Positions 1 through 10,130 of a stretch of 64,000 nt of DNA are shown piece after piece (the first letter of the stretch is position 1; each line of letters opens with the position of its first letter). Below the pieces are notes generated by a model that did no database searches, was not told where the DNA came from, and saw only the letters and a list, made by a program, of their open reading frames with translations. The DNA lies in assembly GCA_948567375.1 (NCBI GenBank), contig OX419755.1:69196944-69260943 (forward strand), read 5' to 3'. The position numbers and the translations under genes were made by a program. Origin of the DNA: Lunularia cruciata (Eukaryota > Streptophyta > Marchantiopsida > Lunulariales > Lunulariaceae).

Positions 1-2
1 AT

Positions 3-3000
3 GAGAAGGGAGAGTGCTCAAACTCCAAGGGTCTTAATTTGGAGCTTTTGGCACAAGAGAAGAAGAGAGCTCGTTTTGCAGAGGATGTTCACTCTTCTCA
101 AGGATTTACTTCAAGCAAGGATACTCCTATGTCTACTAGGAGCACTCGCACCTCAACACCATCAACAACAAAGACTCCAAGGAAGAAGTTGGGGATGGAG
201 GACTTCTTGATCTCCAAGCAACAATGGAACTACAATGTGTTGGAGGATGTTGGTAGTCACAAGGCTAACATCACAGTGGGCCAATTAATTGCTTTGAACC
301 CTACCTTGAGAAAGGAGCTTAGAGGTGGTTTGAGTTCTACAAGGAGCAAGAAGAAGAAGAAGAAGGCAAAAGTTCCAATATCAATGGGGGTGGTGGATGC
401 CAAGCCAGCACCATGGGAAGCTTGTGAATATGCCTCCAAGATTGATGTGAGAGTGAATGGTCACAACATCAAGGATGCATTGGTTGATGGAGGATCAGCA
501 GTGAATGCCATGTCAGAAAGGTTGATGAAGAAGTTGGGTATGATACCCTCAAGAGCTTCAACATTTGTGGTGAGCATGGCAAACAAGCAACAAGTTTGAC
601 CAGTAGGAGTGATGGATAAGGTGGTAGTTTCAGTTATGGGAGTTCAAAATCTCATGACTTTCCAAGTCTTGAAGGATTCAAGCTATGACTTACTTCTTGG
701 GAGGCCATGGTTGAGAGCAGCACGCACAACTGATCGATGGCACAAAGGGTACTTAAGGATTGGGCCATCAAACCATAGAGTCACTGTTCCTGTGACTAAC
801 ACCACCAACACTTCACATTCAGATACCCCATCTTCTGATTATTGGGAATCTGATTCTGAAGGAGGAGCTTCAGGTGTGGACACAAGCATGGAAGAGGAGA
901 CTTCCACGGAGGAGGATGAATCTGAATCTGATTCAGATGTGTATCCTTTGTGTGCTATGGATTTTGCACCTAAGCCAAAGGTTTTGAAGGACCCAAATAA
1001 ATCACCATTGACACTTGAGGAGGTAGAGAGAAGGTTATCTACCCTCAAGTATGGCCCAAATGTTACCAAGGAGGAGAAGGTGAGATTTGAGGAGATTTTC
1101 CGCAAGTTCATCCATGTGTTTGCTTTTAGTTACAAGGATTTGAAGGAAGTCACCTTGGAGGAGCACAAGATAGAGGTGGAGTCACATGCAAGACCAATCC
1201 GCCAAAAGCAACGTCGCATTAGCCCACCAATATCTTTGGTTGTGAAGGAGGAGATTGATAAGCTCAAGGAGGCTGGATTTATCTTTGAGGTGGAGAATTC
1301 AGAATGGGTGTCTCCAATTGTCATTGTGAAGAAAAAGAATGGCAAGCTTCGGGTATGTGTGGATTACAAGAAGCTCAATGCTGTTACCAAGAAGGACTAC
1401 TACCCATTGCCATTCATTGATGAGATCTTGGAGGAGGTTGCAGGTCATGAGAGGTACAGTTTTGGAGATGGTTATAGTGGATATAACCAAATCAAGATTG
1501 CACCAGAGCATCAACAACTCACCACATTCACCACACCTTGGGGAACTTACGCTTTCAAGGTCATGCCTTTTGGGCTTTGCAATGCTCCAGCCACATTCCA
1601 ACGGTTCATGAACAAGGTATTTGAACCTTTCATTGGGAAATTTGTGAGAGATTTCATTGATGACTTATGTGTCTATGGGAGCAAGGAGGAGCACTTTGAG
1701 CACCTAATCAAAGTCTTGCAACGCTTGGATGAGGCAAATGCATCACTCAACCCAGAGAAGTGCATTTTTGGATGTGAAGAAGGTCTACTTTTGGGGCACA
1801 TCATCTCCAAGGATGGAATAGCAGTTGATCCTGAGAAGGTGAGGAAAATCTCAGACCTTCCATTCCCTTCAAGCTTGACAAAGTTACGCCAATTCTTGGG
1901 AATGGTTGGGTACTATAGGAGGTTCATCTTCTCATTTTCCAACAAGGCTTATGCATTGACCATCTACATGAAGAAGGGTGTAGATTACATGGTGATTTTG
2001 GAAGACAAGGAGGCTCTCAAAGCTTTTGAGGAGCTCAAGCAATCCCTTGTTGTAGCTCCAATTCTTGCTAAACCTGATTGGAGTAAGCCTTTCATCCTCT
2101 ACACTGATGCTTCTAATGTAGCTATAGGATGCACTCTTAGTCAATTAGACCAAGATGGGCATGATCATCCAATAGCTTATGCTAGTAGGCAGATGGTTTC
2201 AGCAGAGAAGAACTACTCTGTCACAGAGAGAGAAGGGTTGGCAGTGATCTTTGGTCTCAAGAAGTTTAGACACTACTTGATTGGAGGGAAAGCCACAATT
2301 GTCACAGATCACAAGGCTTTGAAGTACATCTTCAACAAGCCTAATGTTGAAGGGAGACTAGCAAGGTGGATGATTCTCTTGTCTGAGTATGACTACACAA
2401 TTGAGGATAGGCCAGGAAAGAAACATGCAAATGCTGATTTGTTATCTAGAGCCTATGATCATGATGGAGATGAGCTTGTAGATGATTCCTTCCCGGATGA
2501 GGAGCTCATGACAATCTCAGTCACTCAAGAGGTTCCAATGGAGTACAAGGAGATTGTGGATTTTGTGACAAGAGGTAACTATCCCGAAGGGATGCATGCT
2601 AGGGAGAGGAAGGCCCTTGCAGCAAGATCTAGACCTTACACAATGGTGGATGATATTCTTTTTCACCAAGGAGCAGATGGTCTACTTCGAAGAGCAGTGG
2701 GTAAGGAAGAGTCTATCCTACTCATAAAGGAGTTTCATGAAGGTTTAGTATGTGGAGGACACTTTGCAGGAAAGGTGACTGCTTTCAAGATTCTAGATGC
2801 AGGTTACCATTGGAGAGGGATTTTCAAGGATTGTCTTGATTATTGCAAAACTTGTCATGTTTGTCAAGCTTTTGCTAGAAAGTCTACATCCACTCCACCA
2901 CTTAGATCAATTCCATTGCTAGGACCCTTTGAGAAGTGGGGAATTGATTTTGTAGGACCTCTCAATAGAACCCCAAGGAACAATCGGTACATTGTGGTAG

Positions 3001-3423
3001 TTACTGATTACCTTACCAAGTGGGTTGAGGCTAGACCATTGAGGGACAAGAATGAAGATGAAGTGGGTAGATTTCTTTATGAACGCATTATCACTAGGTT
3101 TGGATACCCTTTGGAGTTGGTTTCTGATAGAGGAGGAGAGTTTACAGGAAGCATTACTACAGCCATGCTACGACATTTCTCTATCACACATAGAGTAACT
3201 ACATCCTATAAGCCAAATTCCAATGGCTTGGCAGAGAGAACCAATCAGACCTTGTGCATGATGTTGGCCAAAGATGCAGAAATGGAGGGGGCTAAACATC
3301 ATTGGGACAAGAGGATTCATGCAGTTTTGTGGGAGTATAGGACAACCATGAAGACTTCCACTGGATATTCTCCATTCCAATTGGTGTATGGTATTGAGTC
3401 TACCTTACCTATTCACTTTGATC
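3..3423 (+). pseudogene. Element H gag(end)-protease-RT-RNase H-integrase, one internal stop, then split by a solo LTR
   Basis: One reading frame stays open from position 3 except for a TGA at 597-599 just after the protease core. It encodes a lysine-rich gag tail, a retropepsin-like protease with DGGS at 486-497 in place of the usual D-S/T-G, reverse transcriptase with FIDD at 1653-1664, RNase H (YTDAS near 2101, TDHKAL, DLLSR), and an integrase with an HHCC zinc finger (about 2730-2880) and the D, D and E residues in GIDFVGP, SDRGGEF and GLAERTN. The frame runs into the inserted LTR at 3424 and resumes in register at 4116. The protein would copy and integrate the element. Only one nonsense mutation and one insertion disable it, so it is a young copy. 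Confidence 0.9.
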
Positions 3424-4115
3424 TGTAACACCCATTTGTGCATGTGTGTGGTATTGTGATATTTAGCTTGGTATTACAAGTACTTAAGAGATATTATTTA
3501 TATAGAGATAAAGGATGGTTCTATATTAGTCATGGTTAGCTTAAGTTAGTCATAGCTAAGATAGATGGGACCTTACTTTAGAGGAAGTAGAAAAGATGAG
3601 CACCACTATTTTGGATTTTAGTGTGTTGACTTGGTATTATTCCTAGGTGTTTGGCTTTGGGGAAAGAGTTGAGAACTCTTGGGCCCGCAAGCCTTTTTGT
3701 TTTGGATTCTTCTTTAGTCCAAGGATAGCCCATGTGAAGGAATCCTTGCTTTAGTGGTTGGGTCAAGATAAGACCACATGCTTAGGGGAATATGCCCATG
3801 TGAATGGATATTCCTTTCTACTTTTTGACTTTACTTGACTTTTAGTCTAGTAACTTGAGTTACTACGGTAATTAGTAACTTTGGTACGTAACTATTTCAC
3901 AAGTATATAAACAAGGAGTGAGGAGGTACTCATCATCCTTTCATTTGCAACTATCTCTCTCTCATTGAGTTCTCTAGTGAGCAATGTCTTGAGTCTTGGA
4001 GTGTTAGCCTTGGAGGAGTATGATGGAGTTGGGGTTCCTTGCCTTCTTAGTCCATGGTGCGCTACCATAATAGCCATCAGAGGTTCATCCTGAGTGAGAG
4101 ACAGGCCGGCTCACA
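3424..4115 (+). repeat. Solo LTR of family H inside element H integrase
   Basis: This 692-bp segment starts TGTAACACCC and ends GGCCGGCTCACA, matching the 3' LTR at 4554-5245 almost base for base. No internal region or second LTR belongs to it. It interrupts the integrase codons for HFD/LPTF. GATC is present on both sides (3420-3423 and 4116-4119), giving a 4-bp target duplication, or 5 bp if the following T is shared. A TATATAAA promoter box lies at about 3904-3911. Solo LTRs arise by recombination between the two LTRs of a full insertion. Confidence 0.92.
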
Positions 4116-4505
4116 GATCTTCCTACCTTCAAAAGCATTCATAGGAGATTGAAGAAAGCACAAGGAAGTGATGCAGAGAAGTCAAGGAAGGATCAACTCA
4201 TGGAGTTGGAAGAGGCAAGAGCAGTTGCTATGGTTCGAGTGGAGCAAGCCCAAAGGAAACAAAAGGAGAGCTATGACAAGAGGCAAGGCAAGAAGAAGTT
4301 GGAGCCTTTCAAAGAAGGTGATTGGGTAATGTTGTTTGATTCCATTCGATTCAAGAGAGTACAAAAGAAGTTTTTGCCTAAGTACTTTGGACCTTTCATA
4401 GTAGAGAAGGTGTGGGGAAATTACACTTATGATCTCAAGGAGTTGGGAGGAAGACACTTTGATAGGATTAACCATGATAAGTTGAAGATGTACCATAGAA
4501 GGTAG
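4116..4505 (+). CDS. Element H integrase C-terminus (GPF module), continuation after the solo LTR
   Basis: The frame that stopped at 3423 resumes here and ends at TAG 4503-4505. The peptide shows the basic, coiled stretch and the GDWVMLF...KYFGPFIVEKV...HDKLKMYHR pattern of the gypsy integrase C-terminal GPY/F module. No chromodomain follows, which supports a non-chromoviral element. The stop is followed by about 35 bases and then the polypurine tract. Confidence 0.85.
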   Translation, partial: DLPTFKSIHRRLKKAQGSDAEKSRKDQLMELEEARAVAMVRVEQAQRKQKESYDKRQGKKKLEPFKEGDWVMLFDSIRFKRVQKKFLPKYFGPFIVEKVWGNYTYDLKELGGRHFDRINHDKLKMYHRR

Positions 4506-4539
4506 AGAGACCTTCACTTTGAGGACAAAGTGAAAACTT

Positions 4540-4553
4540 AGTCCGGGGGTAAA
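4540..4553 (+). other. Polypurine tract of element H
   Basis: A GTCCGGGGGTAAA stretch directly precedes the TGTAAC start of the 3' LTR. This is where plus-strand primer formation would occur. It identifies 4554-5245 as the true 3' LTR. Confidence 0.75.
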
Positions 4554-5245
4554 TGTAACACCCATTTGTGCATGTGTGTGGTATTGTGATATTTAGCTTG
4601 GTATTACAAGTACTTAAGAGATATTATTTATATAGAGACAAAGGATGGTTCTATATTAGTCATGGTTAGCTAAAGTTAGTCATAGCTAAGATAGATGGGA
4701 CCTTACTTTAGAGGAAGTAGAAAAGATGAGCACCACTATTTTGGATTTTAGTGTGTTGACTTGGTATTATTCCTAGGTGTTTGGCTTTGGGGAAAGAGTT
4801 GAGAACTCTTGGGCCCGCAAGCCTTTTTGTTTTGGATTCTTCTTTAGTCCAAGGATAGCCCATGTGAAGGAATCCTTGCTTTAGTGGTTGGGTCAAGATA
4901 AGACCACATGCTTAGGGGAATATGCCCATGTGAATGGATATTCCTTTCTACTTTTTGACTTTACTTGACTTTTAGTCTAGTAACTTGAGTTACTACGGTA
5001 ATTAGTAACTTTGGTACGTAACTATTTCACAAGTATATAAACAAGGAGTGAGGAGGTACTCAACATCCTTTCATTTGCAACTATCTCTCTCTCATTGAGT
5101 TCTCTAGTGAGCAATGTCTTGAGTCTTGGAGTGTTAGCCTTGGAGGAGTATGATGGAGTTGGGGTTCCTTGCCTTCTTAGTCCATGGTGCGCTACCATAA
5201 TAGCCATCAGAGGTTCATCCTGAGTGAGAGACAGGCCGGCTCACA
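4554..5245 (+). repeat. 3' LTR of element H
   Basis: A 692-bp LTR with TG...CA ends preceded by a polypurine tract. It carries the same TATATAAA box as the solo copy (about 5034-5041). It ends directly at the truncated, inverted 5' leader of another family-H copy at 5246. Confidence 0.92.
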
Positions 5246-5451
5246 GTACAAGATGTACAAAATCACCTCAAAGACATCATAATGAACTACAGGGTATACA
5301 AATGGATCTTGGTTCTCTAACATAAGTTCAGCCCTCTCCTCTCCTAATGTTCTCTCCAAGTGAGCTCTCATAGCCTCCTTCTGCCTAATGTAGAATTGGA
5401 CGCGGAACATTATTTTGCCTTCTAGAGAGGTCTCGGCAACGGAACCAAAAA
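5246..5451 (-). mobile_element. H': 5' leader fragment of an inverted family-H copy
   Basis: Reading the minus strand from 5451, the sequence after the LTR begins TTTTTGGTTCCGTTGCC, resembling the leader just after the LTR in other gypsy elements (TTTGG..CCGTTGCC). It then becomes open, with residues such as FRVQFYIRQKEAMRAHLE. It is cut off at 5246 by the 3' LTR of plus-strand element H. The rest of H' should lie left of the window. Confidence 0.7.
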
Positions 5452-6143
5452 TGTGAGCCGGCCTGTCTCTCACTCAGGATGAACCTCTGATGGCTATTAT
5501 GCTAGCGCATCATGGACTAAGAAGGCAAGGAACCCCAACTCCATCATACTCCTCCAAAGCTAACACTCCAAGACTCAAGACATTGCTCACTAGAGAACTC
5601 AATGAGAGAGAGATAGTTGCAAATGAAAGGATGATGAGTACCTCCTCACCCCTTGTTTATATAGTGGTGAAATAGTTACGTACCAAAGTTGCTAATTACC
5701 GTAGTAACTCAAGTTACTAGACTAAAAGTCAAGTAAAGTCAAAAAGTAGAAAGGAATATCCATTCACATGGGCATATTCCCCTAAGCATGTGATCTTATC
5801 TTGACCCAACCACTAAGTCAAGGATTCCTTCACATGGGCTATCCTTGGACTAAAGAAGAATCCAAAACAAAAAGGTTTGCGGGCCCAAGAGTTCTCAACT
5901 CTTTCCTCAAAGCCAAACACCTAGGAGTAATACCAAGTCAACACACTAAAATCCAAAATAGTGGTGCTTATCTTTTCTACTTCCTCTAAAGTAAGGTCCC
6001 CTCTATCTTAGCTATGACTAACTTTAGCTAACCATGACTAATATAGAACCATCCTTTATCTCTATATAAATAATATCTCTTAAGTACTTGTAATACCAAG
6101 CTAAATATCACAATACCACACACATGCACAAATGGGTGTTACA
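5452..6143 (-). repeat. 5' LTR of H' (minus strand)
   Basis: A full 692-bp inverted copy of the family-H LTR (TGTGAGCCGG...GGTGTTACA on the plus strand). It is visibly more diverged than the two plus-strand copies. With 4554-5245 it forms a large inverted repeat separated by only 206 bp. Its outer end interrupts the unclassified element G just after the codons equal to EGKRGNPA. Confidence 0.92.
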
Positions 6144-6927
6144 GTCCATCAAGCCGGATTGCCTCTCTTCCCCTCCACTTTGGGACACTCCTCACAATTA
6201 CTGGCAGCAATTTCTGCCATCACTCCCGGGAAACTAAAATTCCAATTCCAGGCTAAAAAGGTGATACAAAGTCTAACCAAGACTTCGATCCTCACTACTA
6301 CGTCTACCCTTTGAATTGCAAAACCTCTCACTACCAGCGCGTTGGCCACCTTCTTTGCCATGATTTGTTCCCTCGTTCTACGCTGTTGGAAGATCAGCCC
6401 CTCTCTTGGATGAGACACTCTAACTCCCTCAGGGTTTTGGAAAATTTCACTCTCTATGGGCTTCCGGACACGCATTCCTGCATGATGACTACTCAGAGGA
6501 ATTGGAAATTTACTCAGCAAATTCAACTTCCCTCTGTGCATTTGCAATTTTATATTGCCCCAAATTTGCAGTCATTCTTTAGTCAATTTTGTCTGTGAGT
6601 TTCTCCCTTCTGCGTGCTCTCTCGGTCACTGTCAAGACATGCTTCTTCTGCCCCCGCCGTTTCTTGAAATGTACTTTCTTGCCACGTACTGAGGTTGTTA
6701 AACGGTCTTCATCATTCCTGCATTTTCCAACCCGAAGACGATGATCTTTGGCCTGCTTCTGGCATCCACCTCTTTCGAGTACCTCCATCATCGGATCCGA
6801 TGTCAGCTTCTTTGGCTTTCCTCCGAAGTTACTTTCACCTCTTTGTTGTTTGCAATTCAACTTTTTTGTGCTTACTTCATCTCTTAAACACTACTAACCA
6901 TAAAAAAACAAAAAATGTGGGTACCAC
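6144..6927 (-). mobile_element. Element G: partial copy of the F family (5' end, decayed)
   Basis: On the minus strand the peptide shares RIEVL.RL.ITFLAWNWN.SFPG and EGKRGNPA with element F (27665-27880), with stops and frame breaks. The first bases (minus strand from about 6923, GGTACCCACATTTTTTG) match the start of F (27117, GGTGGCCACATTTTTTTG), so this is the true 5' terminus of the family. It has landed in the distal integrase of B1 and is itself cut by H'. No reverse transcriptase or transposase is recognised in it. Confidence 0.7.
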
Positions 6928-7960
6928 ACAACACCATCATGTCCTTCTAACACAAGGACTCCAGATGGAAAAACCTTGCGCACTCTCAAGATAGTGCGGC
7001 CTATAGAAACATCAAGTGTCGTCGATGCTATCTACTGTAGATATACATAGTCGCTTGGATGAAATCGAGGGATCGAGGGTCTATAACCTCCTCCTTGAAT
7101 GGTAGCATAGCATAAAGTATCTCTATGCTGAGCAATTGCCAAGTTCTCAAAGGCCATCGACATCACTCTCTGAAAGATCTCTTCCCGCTGAGAATATGCA
7201 CTCATCCATACATCGGGGTCATCCAAGTCCAAAACTACAGTAGCATCTCGACGAATGGCTGCAAGTAAATCTGGATCTCGTCCATAAAGTAGAAAGTATG
7301 GAGAGAAGGATGCTAAGGAGGCTTGCCGGCTGAACCAATAGCCCATGGCCAACCAAGGTAATTAGAGATCTCAATCTCCCAAGTGGCCTCTCTGCAAACC
7401 ATACTTTTGCAATCCTCTCTTCACCATCTGAACCACTCTCTCTACTAATCCATCTGCCTCAAGGTGATCTTGAGATGTAGTATGATGATCAATCAAAGCC
7501 TTGTCACACAAGACCTGAAACTCCCCCAAGAACTCTGTACCCTGATCAGTCAAAACCTCAGCTGGTGCACCAAAATGACTAAGAACTCAATCCAGGAACA
7601 AGTAAGTTGTCCCTTCACTAGACTTGTCAGGAAGTGCCACCAACTCAATCCACTTGGAGAAGTGCTCCACCATCACCAAAACATACAGATGATGTCTCAC
7701 AGTCAGTGGTAAAGGTCCGGCAAAGTCCAAACTCCAACGGTAACCCAGTCCCATGATAGGTAATGGGTGTAACTGTGGCGTAGGAGCATTAAATGATGCT
7801 CTAACTCGGTCACAAACCACACATTTGGCAACAAACTGCTGTACCTCGGTCTGCATACTATGCCACCAATAATGACTCTAGAGTAAGCTATATGTATGCT
7901 TTACTCCAAAATGTCCTAGCTCCTCATGAGCATGACGGACTAACTGTGGTCTCTGAGATG
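6928..7960 (-). pseudogene. B1 integrase (DDE), 3'-truncated
   Basis: The zinc-finger region (VAKCVVCDRVRA near 7800) is followed by the catalytic core. The first Asp is in WSLDFAGPLP (about 7720-7750), the second in LTDQGTEFLG (about 7535-7560), and the Glu in DGLVERVVQ (about 7440). Downstream comes a long C-terminal region (SPYFLLYGRDPDLLAAI, GGGYRPS..FHP..YVYLQ). Stops are present, for example TAG near 7875 and after YVYLQ. This shows B is a DDE-integrase element rather than a tyrosine-recombinase DIRS element. Its end is removed at 6927 by element G. Confidence 0.88.
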
Positions 7961-8640
7961 GAAGTGGTACTACTCGCACTCTACCATCCTCCCATACATG
8001 CAAAAGGTGTCTACCCTCCAATCTGAATCGTTTGGCTTGCTGAAGAACATGGTCTCTCTCCTTGGCCCCAATTGTGCCACCCACAACACCAGTGCAAAGA
8101 TAGTCCATCACTAAGACATCATCATGAATGTCTCGCTGAACTGTACCAATATCTTCACTCTCTGGATCTGTGACCTCAATAACTCCTCCTGTATGCGTTG
8201 AGAGAGATACCACCAAAGCCTTTGCAAATATACATAGAAAGGCCAATGCATGCCAACCTGGCACCATCTCCTCATCTGTTTCACCATGCCAACGTGCTCC
8301 GGTCTGATCCTGCTGGCTAGGACATGGGTTTCTACTCAACCCATTTGCATCACAGTTCACCACTCCAGGTCTGTGAACAACCGTGAAATCATACTCCTGT
8401 AAAATCAAAGCCCAGCATGCAAGCTTCCTTGAAAGCTTGTCGGACTCCATCAACCACTTCAGTGGCTGATGATCAGTGATGAGAGTGAAGGGGTTACCAA
8501 ATAGGTAACATTGGAAATGTGCTACTGCCCAAACTGCTGCCAAACACTCTCTCTCATATGAACTATACTTTGCCTCCGCTGAATTGTTGGAGCGACTAGC
8601 ATAGGCCACCACAAACTCCTTCCCCTCATCATCATGCTAG
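7961..8640 (-). pseudogene. B1 RNase H and connection
   Basis: The minus-strand frame encodes VAYASRSNNSAEAKYSSYE, AVWAVAHFQCYLFG, TLITDHQPLKWLM and DANGLSRNP, the standard Ty3/gypsy RNase H landmarks. A linker (WHGETDEEMVPGWHALAF) and the start of the integrase zinc region follow. It degrades the RNA strand during reverse transcription. The frame is the same as the flanking RT and integrase, with a stop at about 8638 between QHDD and the upstream part. Confidence 0.88.
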
Positions 8641-9700
8641 GTGAGCACTGCTCCAAGCCCCAACATACTCCAATCAGTGTGAACTTGAAATGGTTGTCCC
8701 TTGATCGGTCTCCTCAAAATAGGAGTAGATATCAACCTCTCCTTGAGCTCTACAAAAGCTCTCTCCTGCTCATCTCCCCAACACCACTCCTGTGTAAGCT
8801 TGGTCAGCTTTGTCAAGGCCTTGGCAATGGCACTAAATCCTCTAATATAGCGGCGATAGAAGTTTGCCAACCCAAGGAATGCTCGCACTCTGCTCACATC
8901 CATAGGCCAAGGAATACGTGCAATAGCCTCCACCTTGGTCTGCTGGACACCAAGTCCTCCATGGTAGATAGTGTGACCCAAATACTCAACCTGCTCATGG
9001 AAGAACCTACACTTCCCAGGATGTAATTTGAGTCCATGAGATCTCAACCTCTCAAACACCTCCAACAACTATCTCTCATGCTCCTCCACAGTAGTTCTAT
9101 AAACCAAAATGTCATCAATATAGCACCGAGCAAAATCCAATCCAGCTAGGATCCTATCCATGACCCTTTGGAACTCAGCAAAAGCATTCTTCAACCCAAA
9201 TGGTAAGAACCTCCACTGATATAACACATCCTTGCCGTGAGGATCAATAGCCCAAAATGTTGTCTTGGACTTATCCTCCTCCCTGATCGGAAACTGATGA
9301 TATCACGCTTGAAGATCCAAATTACTGAAGACCTTTGCATGCCCAATCGCATCAAAAATCTCCTCCGGTGTAGGCATGGCATACCAATCAGCCCTGGTCT
9401 GTTGGTTGATAGGACGGTAATCTCCACACATTTGCCTATCTATATAGTTGCCATGCATATCCTTCTTGGTTGGCATCATTGTCGCTAATGCATACTCTCC
9501 ATGTGAAATCTCCACCAAACCAGCCTCAAAAAGGTCACTACTCCGGCTTGGAATCAATGTCCTCTCTATATCACTATATCGATAAGGACGTTGGAAAACT
9601 GGTGTGTTGCTAGTTAGCTCAATCCGTATACCAGGTCCCTTCAGAGCACCCAAATCCTTCATACAAAAGGCAAAACAACTCGTGTGACTCCTCAAGAACC
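8641..9700 (-). pseudogene. B1 reverse transcriptase
   Basis: Landmarks on the minus strand are the N-terminal GIRIELTSNTPVFQRPYRYS, GDYRPINQQTRADWYAMPTP, VFSNLDLQA, YQWRFLPFGLKNA, CYIDDILVY (about 9100-9130) and LGHTIYHGGLGVQ..KVEAI. The YIDD box is intact. One stop follows NLDLQA at about 9303-9305 and another lies near 9070. The frame is the same as that of the methyltransferase upstream, so both belonged to one polyprotein. Confidence 0.9.
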
Positions 9701-9800
9701 TCCAAACCCTCCATCTTTCCTCTCCAGTAAGCTTGGGTCCAAGATCTGGCTCCCAAGTATCCTCTGTAACTATAGTAGGAGTGGAAGGCGTACTGACTGA

Positions 9801-10130
9801 CTCCTACATTGGGCCCTTGGGAGCAATAGTGCCATGCTCCCAACCACTAGAGGTCCCAACCTCTGTGTGAAAAACTCCCTCCACTCTGGCTGCAAGCTCC
9901 ACATGTCCTCTAGCTGCATCCCATGTGGACCAAGGGTGTAATCCAAGTAGCCCATGCTCACATGGATGGACTCCAAGTAGACCACTCTCCCTAGTAGCTA
10001 CTGGATGTGTCCCAAGAATACCATGTCCACTTGGTCCATCGCTCCCAACATATGCTTGAATTGTCTCGATAGGCACAAGGCTCACAAGTGTTTGAGTGGT
10101 GATGCCTATCAAGCGCATCGTACGCTGCTC
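9801..10130 (-). CDS. B1 linker between methyltransferase and RT
   Basis: The frame stays open from the methyltransferase to a TAG at 9804-9806. It encodes a repetitive segment with GILGTHP, GLLGVHP and GLLGLHPW units, then VELAARVEGVFHTEVG. No known domain is recognised. The HP-ending repeats could be a spacer between the methyltransferase and reverse transcriptase in the polyprotein (inference). The same segment is present in the second copy at about 22690-23010. Confidence 0.55.

Larger units (their letters stand above)
1..5245 (+). mobile_element. Element H: Ty3/gypsy LTR retrotransposon (non-chromoviral, Tat/Athila-like), 5' truncated by window edge
   Basis: The window opens inside the gag-protease region of a plus-strand Ty3/gypsy element. 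Protease, reverse transcriptase, RNase H and integrase follow in order, then a polypurine tract and a 692-bp 3' LTR. The FIDD reverse-transcriptase box with following VYG and the absence of a chromodomain after integrase point to the non-chromoviral branch (family knowledge). A solo LTR of the same family (3424-4115) interrupts integrase. The two LTRs differ at only a few positions by eye, so both insertions look recent. The 3' LTR abuts 206 bp of an oppositely oriented member of the family, so H appears to have landed in that older copy. Confidence 0.9.

Noticed and set aside
3578-4077. Frames of about 60 codons inside the H LTRs, repeated at 4708, 5022, 5490, 5801 and 23176
   Set aside because: They recur only because the LTR recurs, lie on either strand, and match no protein; treated as non-coding LTR sequence.
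7032-7960. Element B as a DIRS/Ngaro element because of its repeat layout
   Set aside because: It encodes a DSG protease and a clear DDE integrase; no tyrosine recombinase is visible.
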